From NCBI GenBank assembly GCA_946803715.1, contig CAMPET010000541.1, forward strand, positions 834 to 17,891: DNA of 17,058 nucleotides, given 5' to 3'. A model generated the notes under the pieces. It searched no databases, was not told the origin of the DNA, and saw only the letters and a program-made list of their open reading frames with translations. Position 1 is the stretch's first letter, and each line of letters opens with the position of its first letter. Source of the DNA: Beroe ovata. Its lineage: Eukaryota > Ctenophora > Nuda > Beroida > Beroidae. Positions 1-7,200 of the stretch are shown in pieces. A program made the position numbers and the translations under genes.

Positions 1-58
1 CACACACACACACATACACACACACACACACACACAGACTCACACACACACTCCCTTA
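1..58. repeat. (CA)n microsatellite at the left edge
   Basis: The window opens with an almost pure CA run, interrupted at 14-16 (a TA) and 37-40 (GACT). Read on the minus strand it is a TG tract that begins a few bases after the GTAAGG donor of the phosphatase exon, so it lies just inside intron 1 of that gene. Confidence 0.95.
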
Positions 59-59
59 C

Positions 60-149
60 CTGCATGGAAGAGGAGGCGACTTTACAGAAGGAGTTTTCAC
101 ATGTCGATGTTTTCTTTGTCGTGATCGGCTCCGACAGAGTTTGTCCCAT
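60..149 (-). CDS. First coding exon of a PP2C/PPM1-type protein phosphatase (partial gene)
   Basis: This is a 30-codon exon on the minus strand. ATG is at 149-147 with G at -3 and +4, and there is an in-frame TGA a few codons upstream. It ends ATG CAG followed by a GTAAGG donor at 59-54. The peptide starts MGQTLSEP and ends ASSSMQ. Animal PPM1A/B/G phosphatases start MGxxLxxPxTxK and reach SSMQGWR with the Met of MQG near residue 29; here that Met is residue 29. The phase-0 donor would let the next exon supply Gly-Trp-Arg. Gly2 would be an N-myristoylation site, as in that family. PP2C enzymes are Mg/Mn-dependent Ser/Thr phosphatases. The catalytic domain lies beyond the left edge, so the exact paralogue cannot be named. 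Confidence 0.65.
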
Positions 150-181
150 AACTCGGCGGAGTCATTGTCCTTCTCTCATAT

Positions 182-366
182 TACCCTACACATGAGTACA
201 CACAATGAGTACCCTACACAATCAGTACATGACGGGATCACTGGATCAGTGAGTATTGAGTTATACTCAGTACTCACTTTTACTCAGTAAGCACTGAGTA
301 ATACTCAGTTTAACTAAGTGAGCACTGAGTTATACTCACTATAATACTCACTACTCAGTAAGCATC
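182..366. repeat. Cluster of ACTGAGTA/TACTCAGT palindromic motifs
   Basis: Short near-repeats of GAGTAC/CCTACACA at 182-232 run into at least eight ACTGAG, TACTCA or ACTCAGTA motifs in both orientations at 248-364. ACTGAGTA-A-TACTCAGT at 293-309 is a perfect inverted repeat of two 8-base arms. The cluster lies 5' of the phosphatase start codon, so it is promoter or 5' UTR of that gene if the exon call is right. Confidence 0.7.
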
Positions 367-1507
367 ATGGCAGCTAGAGAAATATTCGTTATATCTGAGT
401 AAAAAACGGAGTTGAACACCCAACTTACAACGAAATATACACCGGGTGCAAAATCGAAAAAAACACGTATTTTATCAGTCATTCATGAACAAAGTATGCA
501 TTCCTTATCAACGTTTAAATTATTCTGAATTCAAGATTAAAAACACATACACATGCCATATTCAGGACATATACTATTACTGTTCATCGCGTGGTTCCCA
601 TGTACCTTTGTATACGTGTACATGTGTATACAATGCATTGTACCATAAACTGAATCATGAGTAGAGGAGTGAGGGGTATACAATGTATGATGAGTACCTA
701 ATTTGTACAATACAACTTGAAAGTGTAACGTTCATAACTTGCAAGTGTTGTAACTTACAAGTGTTGTAACTTGCAAGTGTAACGTTGCCAGTGTAACTAG
801 CTATGATACACATTGCACATGTGTCTAGCTTTACACATGTAGACACGTTTCCGTACAGCTGCAATTCACCGGTGGGCTAGGTATAGATACTATGGAAATT
901 AATCAAGCATTGCTCGTCACAGGTTTTAGCAATAGCGTTGTCAAAAACGGGCTAACTAACACGGTCAAAATATGCACAAGCTATGGTATTTCGCAACACA
1001 TACGTTTGATATTACTATGGCATTTTGAACTATGTACATTGAATGCTGTAAGGTGAAAACTTATAAGTAAGCGCATAGCTATTTCCAGTTAGGCAGAAGT
1101 TATTGCTATCTTTTCAAGAGTTCCAAAGGTTTGTACTTTGTTCACGCATTGTACATTCATGTATCTATCTATTACCTTGAGTGTGTGTTGACAGTGAAGT
1201 TTTGATGACGGTTGTTGCTTTGTACAACAGGTGGAAATGTCCTTAAAAGAAACCATGAGTTTTCTTCCGCGATTCGTGATACAATATGACATTACGACGA
1301 ACAATCAAACATAAAACTTCAAAACATGAATTATTCGTTGCAAAATCATTGAAAAGAATCATCGATGAATGAATGAGTTTAAAATAAGAACATCCATAAG
1401 ATAACGAATGAGAACAGTGTGGTTGATATCAGTTAGCAAAAAGTTCTTGATTCAATCACTGCTTGATGTCAGCACTTGAGAGGTATTCATTGCCCCTCCC
1501 ACTTAAT
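367..1507. other. Intergenic stretch between the phosphatase and TMEM192; no gene seen
   Basis: It is AT-rich, with short open frames only on both strands and no splice-flanked exon that I could find. It should hold the 3' UTR of TMEM192 (minus strand, below 1508) and the upstream region of the phosphatase. I found no clear minus-strand AATAAA below the TMEM192 stop. The only structured element is the 16-base repeat at 721-786. Confidence 0.6.
721..786. repeat. 16-base tandem repeat, three copies, built on palindrome ACTTGCAAGT
   Basis: Three units, AACTTGCAAGTGTTGT at 736-751 with variants at 752-767 and 768-783, follow head to tail. The array is bracketed by direct copies of AAGTGTAACGTT at 721-732 and 775-786. 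ACTTGCAAGT is a perfect 10-base palindrome, intact in units 1 and 3. Confidence 0.85.
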
Positions 1508-2836
1508 TCATACTTTGATCTGCTTGTGGAGGGACATGATTCTCCTAGCCAGGACCTGATTATGGTGCTGTAATGATTGGATTATCTCCGCTTGCTTGTC
1601 TATTGTAACTTCAAGTTCCTGCTGAGACCTGAAAAGCAATAGTTAGGTATGATCATTGTGTGATAATGAAATTCTTGATAGAGAAAACAGACCAACATTC
1701 TAGAATGTCTCTTATTGAAATCAAATTAGAGGTGACTGAAATGATTGTTGCACTGTTTCATTCACTTTGCTTCTCAAACAGAACTGATCATTAGCGTCCT
1801 ACAAAGGAAAATTTGAATGATAACAGGCACTCACCTGCTTACACCAACTTGTATTTGCATCGGTACATTGCTCTCCTTCAGATATGTTTCCATGTCAGGT
1901 AGTGGGCGCTTCTTATTGAACTTCACAACAATTGCTGTGTAGTGTATGATGGAAGGTACAATAATCAGAGTTTCAAGACAGGATACAACAGCCTGAAAAA
2001 ATTGAAATCATATTATCTTATCAATCACAATACAGTCAAATTATGGATGAAGAACAATAAGATCATTAAACAAACCATAAGTAGTTGTGGAGTTAATTTG
2101 TTCCATTCTGTGTATACATCACCCCACAGACCAGAGAAAAGGAGACTTAAGGCACAGCCTGAAACAATCTTTTATAACATAGTTTGGTACTATATGGTTC
2201 TTGAGACAAAAAGGATCAGCCATCCATAACTATCAGGAAAAATATCATAGGTTGCTTACCTGCAGACATGACGTAACCAGGAATTCTTCTTAGAAATTTT
2301 GTGTTGGTGTAAAAAGACACAAACCCTTGTCTTTTATGCTTTGCACATAGGTAATGAACTGTCCTAGAATGAAATATGATCCTGTAAGAAGTGCATGAAC
2401 ATGCAATTTGCGAGAGAGTTCTATCACTTTTTGAAAAACATCAAACAGACCTGTCAAGGATAGCAACAATGAGCCAGCAAATGCTTTGAAGAGCCAAGAG
2501 AAAATGGAATGACATAAAATGAGTTGATTTGATGGGATAGACATTTATCTGAATCTCAATAATTTTCAATAGCACTAGTATGCTGACAGTACTCTGGGAA
2601 ATCTGAAGGAAGTTTAAATGTTTGGTTATTTCAAACACTAAGTAAGCTGGGAAAAAATGGAGTCAACTGCCCTGTGTTCTGTATTGACTTACAGATATCA
2701 TAAGAATGACAAGTGATGCCACATAACTGTTCAGTTTCCTGAATTCTTTGCCTTTCCCAATTAACGATAAATCCATGCCAGATGACTCAGTGTGAGAATC
2801 TTGTAATTCATCATTATGAGTCAAAATACCATCCAT
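1508..2836 (-). CDS. TMEM192: TMEM192, lysosomal/late endosomal four-helix membrane protein
   Basis: Six minus-strand exons: 2836-2693, 2602-2451, 2363-2260, 2158-2076, 1992-1835 and 1628-1508 (TGA). Phases agree and give 253 residues; the human protein is about 271. ATG 2836 is the first Met after an in-frame TAA. Hydrophobic helices lie near residues 37-63, 77-98, 128-146 and 158-184. Family marks are a basic loop ending RQGF then FYTNTKFLRR (residues 110-125), FNKKRPLPD just after helix 4 (186-194), and a C-terminal heptad-rich segment at about 217-250 (IIQSLQHHNQVLARRI) matching the coiled coil of vertebrate TMEM192. The acceptor of exon 3 at 2363 was chosen because it keeps the spacing from Trp91 to Gly112 seen in the human protein. 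The exon 2 donor (GTCTGT) is weak. The N-terminus lacks the classical acidic dileucine but has DLSLI at 22-26. The call rests on remembered family sequence. Confidence 0.85.
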
Positions 2837-3197
2837 TATAAAGCCTGATTTCAGAATAGGAGATTAAAGGCTTACTTATTTAATCCATTCCATCATCATA
2901 TTCAATCAAGACCAACATGTATTGCAGTCATCAACATAACATAAACACGGTGGGACTGAAGAAGTTTGTGCATGATTGCATGAAGTTTATTCTATTCAAT
3001 GGTAATTGACTCAATAACTCAATCCATGAGTTTACTCAACATAAGAAAACTCGAAAACTGGAGGTGAGCTGAGCTGCGTTCGTTTATAAATGGGGCCTTG
3101 TCGGCTTCTTATTCATCAGTTGCCGAAATTATCAATATCGACAGGGCTTCTCAAATCATTGATCGTCACTAAGCTATTGTCTGGCAATGCTAGACCG

Positions 3198-3228
3198 CTG
3201 ATGCAAGCCACGAAGCGGCTTGCGTCAG
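3198..3228. repeat. 12-base-stem hairpin
   Basis: CTGATGCAAGCC at 3198-3209 pairs with GGCTTGCGTCAG at 3217-3228 with one mismatch and a 7-base loop. It directly precedes the 11-base tandem repeat. Confidence 0.75.
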
Positions 3229-3230
3229 AA

Positions 3231-3296
3231 TGATGTTTGAATAATGTTTGAATGATGTCTGAATAATGTCTGAATCATGTCAGAATAATGTCTGAG
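3231..3296. repeat. 11-base tandem repeat, six copies
   Basis: Six head-to-tail units of consensus TAATGTCTGAA start at 3231, 3242, 3253, 3264, 3275 and 3286. Odd units begin TGA or TCA and even units TAA, so the higher-order period is 22 bases, about two helical turns. Confidence 0.85.
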
Positions 3297-3549
3297 AATA
3301 AGTTGCGCGCGCGACGAAATTCTCGACAGGCCGGTCTTTCATCGATCGACAACTAAGCTATAAAGCTATGGCGCATCATATTATCATTACGTCGAAAGCC
3401 TAGTGCTAGTGAATTTTAACTTTTGATTATACGGCATACGCGCGCCGCACAGCACTGCAGTATGTGCACCGATCACCGCATTGCATGACGTATAAGTTAA
3501 GCGCGGCGCGGCATGATGTTAAAAACAAACTTTGCTGCATGCATCAACG

Positions 3550-3646
3550 TTGCCGGATGTTATCTGTCCACTGTTTTTTGCGCGCCTTTATCGACGAAGG
3601 CGCGCGCGCCGCGCGCAAGAAACAGTGGACAGATAACATCAGGCAA
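3550..3646. repeat. Foldback element with 36-base arms (MITE-like)
   Basis: Left arm 3550-3585 and right arm 3611-3646 are inverted copies with 34 of 36 matches, around a 25-base GC-rich loop that is itself partly self-complementary. The core GATGTTATCTGTCCACTGTT occurs again in plus orientation at about 3876-3895. A shorter relative, CTGTCCACT, is at 3670-3678 and a degenerate inverse copy is near 3735-3770. Thirteen-base direct copies of CATCAACGTTGCC flank the foldback (3542-3554 and 3647-3659), overlapping its left end. They could be a target-site duplication or part of the unit. Confidence 0.75.
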
Positions 3647-3867
3647 CATCAACGTTGCCAAAAATTTTCTGTCCACTCATCCGGATGCATCCACTGCTTA
3701 AGTAGGTAAGTTTCTGATCGCGATCAGATGCAGCGGACAACTGACATTCGGCAAATAACATTCCAGCAACATATAAACAAGTAACGGCGCACCGCGCCGC
3801 GCGCTCGAGGAATATGAATTATTAGTCGAGAAAAAAATTGTTCCCACGGTGCTTGATTCAATTCGCC

Positions 3868-3901
3868 GCTTGCTGGATGTTATCTGTCCACTGTTTCTTT
3901 T
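3868..3901 (+). repeat. Third copy of the foldback arm
   Basis: CTTGCTGGATGTTATCTGTC onward repeats the left arm of the 3550 foldback nearly exactly for about 30 bases, ending in a T-rich run. It also has an inverted partner, ATAACATTCCAGCAA, near 3756-3770. This suggests a family of related short elements in this promoter region. Confidence 0.65.
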
Positions 3902-4282
3902 TTCTTTCTTTTTTCTTGGTAACTCTCCTGTATATGCTGAACAAGCAAGCAAGATCCAGAACACCTAATAGTTACTGTGCTGTGTGAACTAAATTCTCGC
4001 ATGCCTGGTTTATTAGACATTATTAGACATTTCAGTTTAGGGTATGATACTACATGTGTCCACATACATCATTGTGTGACATGTACTGAGTTCAGCATCA
4101 GCATGGACGTTTTTGATATTGGAATTCTTCACTTTTCCCGGATTTTCTTCCATCCCACTCATATTCCCCCCTCTACCCCCTCCTTGGGGTGTATGAATAT
4201 GCTGAAGTATTAGGTACATGATACACATGACGGATTATCATTGATTCAATTTAAATGATTCCCTTTTATCTTTTGTAGCTTC

Positions 4283-7200
4283 ATGGATAACAGCCAGCAA
4301 CTAGGTGGAAATACAGGTGATTAAGCAAATGTGATTGATCTAGAGTCAAGTTCTATATAATTTGGTGCACATACCTACTCATTTTACAAAATCGTCTTGA
4401 AGCATTATTTTGGTTTTAGGAAGTAGTGATGAAGCAGCTGCTGGAGCAGCATTTCTAAGTGAGTATCTTACGTAAAGTACCTACTATTGATGAAGGGGAC
4501 TCTACATCTTTCGATTTGATTTTTTTCATTTTCATGTATTTTGATTTTCATGTATTTTGATTTTCATGTTTATTTCAGATCCTGCAGGTGGTGCAGAGAG
4601 TCAGCAGGTAATCAGGGATAAAATCTTTGATGAAACTTGTTTCATTTGAATGATTATTTCTCTGATGAAACTAGGTTACTAACTAGGATCAGTAACAACA
4701 AACATAACTAGAAATAGGTTTGCTAATTGTGGCGGCTTACTCTTACCATCAGGCGGATGTTGGCAAACTGCAAATTGATGCACCACTTGGACACAGAATG
4801 AGAAGACTCACAGCAACACACATATTCAACAGTAACAAAACTGCACCTGAAACAGATAGAAATAAAGGTACCCTACCAAAAGCCCAAATTTATGAAAATT
4901 ATCAAGAGAAATACCAGCAAGTTTGATGCAGTCGTAAATCTAATGTTTGTTCTTTGCTTACAGAGGGCGGGGAGAGTCAGCTCTCGTCGTGGGGCGAACA
5001 AGTGAATGAGAAGATCAAAGGTAAACGTGATGTGAAGGAAGTTATGAGGACTCGACTCAAAGTTCATCTGAAAGATGAAGGAAGTGATGCTCCACAGATA
5101 TTCCATACTGATATCAAGTAAGTACCTAGCTAGATAAAGTACCTAGTAAATCTATCAATGAAACATTGAAACCTCGACTGGCACCCTATTGTACTGATTG
5201 ATTTGTAAATTGTTTGTTTGAACTTGTGGTGAATGGAAATGACCCCTGTTCACCTCGACAGTCGACTTTAAACCCTAACTGGTCCCCTGGTGAACACTGT
5301 TTTCTTGGTTTACTTGAATTAACCCAAGTAGGCATTCCAGTTGTCTTTGTGCAGTCGGTTCTGCAAGTTTTCCTTCTTTTTCAATCCAAACTCCTAAATC
5401 AACATGTTTCAGCTCAATTATTGAGTATGACGATGAAGATCGGCATGACGCTGTAAAGACCAACTTTGCATCAGGTAGCTAAGATTTGCATCTGGTAGCT
5501 AAGATTCACATCAGGTGACTGCTAAATTTTGTAGCATACGGACCTAGATTATCAATAAAAGTATGGAAGATTGAACTAATAAGTGAATGGGTCCTGAGTG
5601 GAACGAATTCTGGCGATAGCATTGAGGAGATAGCATTGAAGAGATAACATTGAGGAGATTGTTCATGATAAAAAATCTTTTCAGACTTTGTGGAGAGTCC
5701 GGCATTCAGAATATTCATCCTAATAACCATCGTCATCAACTCAATATTCATTGCTGTTCAGACGGGAAAAGAAATGGTAAGTAGAGTTCACCAGAAACTT
5801 TACCTTAGAAATCTTGAAAATACCAAAATATATTCATTCTGGGTTTGGGTGGCTGATCATCTTCCTCAATGACAAGTTGACATTTTCAACTTTCAATTTG
5901 GGCTGTTTCAGGAGAAGAAGTACAGTTACATATTCTCTGCGGCTGATCAACTTATTCTAACTGTGTTTATTTGTGAAATACTACTCAAGTGGTACAGCGG
6001 ATTCTTCACATATTGGAAGGTGAAAACATCACTCACTTTCATACCCCCTCACTCACTCTCAGCACTCTAGCACTCTGAGCACTCATTCCCTCGATCATTC
6101 ATTCACTCACTCACTCACTCACCCTCCCCCTCCGTCCCTCATTCATTCACTCACTCCCTCCCTCCGTCCCTCATTCATTCACTCACTCTCTCACTCCCGC
6201 ATACACTCATTTCACGTCATCACACTCAGGTTGGATGGAATATTTTCGATTTTGTTATTGTGGCGTCATCTCTAATTGGCCCGAGCTTCACATTCATCAG
6301 TAACAGCAGAGTTCTGAGAATTCTTAGGGTCCTGCGAGCCTTCAGGAGCTTACGAAGGTGACCCCTTGAATTTTGTTCACACCGTAACTCCCTCTTGACA
6401 CCACTTTACATCGGCATTTTCACATGGCACCAATATATCTTGACACCACATATTCTTGACACCACTTCATCTTGACACCAGTTCCTTTCGAAATCCTTTA
6501 CTCTTGACACCACTTTGTCTTAACACCATTTCCCCTAAATACTGAATTCTCTTGATACCACTACGCGTTAGCTCACTGTTAGTATTTTTGACTAATTCAA
6601 TTTTACATTTCAGTATCAGCGCGTTACGACCACTACAGTTGGTTGTCCAAACCATTATTCAGTCATTACCCGGTAAGTCTCAACATGATTATTCCCCCTC
6701 TTAAGTCAATCCTAAGAAGATTAATTTTCAGTTAATTGTCTTATTTGCAGTAATGCCATACACCTCTATAGAAAAGATTAAAGTTTATCGATGGGCACTG
6801 GGCAGCAATGACCAATCGATATGAAATGTGGTCTAACACCCCCTATCCTCAGATATGGCGAACATTCTCCTTCTCTTGATGATCTTCATGTTCGTTTTCG
6901 CTGTCATTGGAGTTAGTCTATTCGCTAACTTCAGTCCGACTTACTTCGGCAATCTGGAGAATGGTATCCTTTCGAAATGGAGCGCGCGAACGCCGAATGA
7001 CATTCCAGTTGTAAAAGGAACGCGCCGTATATGCGCTAGCGTAACAGAAAGAGCGTGCGCGCGTTGCGCATCTCGGAGTTGACATATCGCGCGCGCTAAG
7101 TTTGCGATTTCGGCGGGAATTTTTGATACGTCTGTATCAGACAGATGGAATGCTGAGAATGAAGTGACCGGGATTTGAACAATTTCTTGTTTTCCTTAAC

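Larger units (their letters stand above)
2837..4282. promoter_or_regulatory. Head-to-head intergenic region between TMEM192 and CATSPER4
   Basis: TMEM192 starts leftward at 2836 and CATSPER4 rightward at 4283. TTTATAAA at 3083-3090 is a self-complementary TATA-like octamer readable on both strands. A CpG-rich patch (about 3300-3640, many CGCG) suggests an unmethylated promoter core. AGTAG|GTAAGT at 3701-3711 is a good plus-strand donor, and TTTTGTAG at 4270-4277 is an acceptor just before the CATSPER4 ATG. A 5' UTR exon ending at 3705 and an intron 3706-4277 are therefore possible. A TMEM192 5' UTR intron ending just upstream of 2836 is also possible. No transcript start is shown. Confidence 0.45.
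5685..6672 (+). other. CATSPER4: CatSper4 voltage-sensor domain, S1-S4 (exons 7-10)
   Basis: Exon 7 holds S1 (residues 145-175, FRIFILITIVINSIFIAV). Exon 8 holds S2 (176-211) with Glu at the end (ICEILLKW), the acidic charge-transfer position. Exon 9 holds S3 with the NIFDFVIV signature (Asp218) and S4, where Arg recurs at residues 238, 241, 244, 247, 250 and 253. Exon 10 adds Arg259 and the S4-S5 linker ending QSLP. A TxDxW pore plus this S4 places it in the voltage-gated CatSper/CaV branch. All four exons are in phase and have canonical GT-AG borders. Confidence 0.88.

Noticed and set aside
61-180. Alternative minus-strand frames over the phosphatase exon, one Ser/Arg-rich.
   Set aside because: They lack a start or acceptor after a stop, or end in TGA. 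Only the MGQTL frame has a start, a donor and a family match.
1942-2229. Plus-strand open frame of 95 codons.
   Set aside because: It lies antisense over TMEM192 exons 4-5, whose phases and protein similarity are much stronger.
2290-2544. Minus-strand 84-codon frame with hydrophobic segments as part of TMEM192.
   Set aside because: It is the wrong frame for exon 2. Only the frame ending ILDR, joined to 2363, preserves the spacing and motifs of TMEM192.
3464-3709. Overlapping plus-strand frames of 62-81 codons in the CpG-rich patch.
   Set aside because: They translate the inverted repeat itself. The Arg/Ala-rich product comes from CGCG runs.
7150-7190. On the minus strand, GTTCAAATCCCGGTC looks like a tRNA B box / T loop.
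   Set aside because: The flanking five bases do not form a T stem (AATTG against CCCGG), and no anticodon arm or acceptor stem was found at tRNA spacing. At most it is a decayed tRNA-derived SINE fragment.
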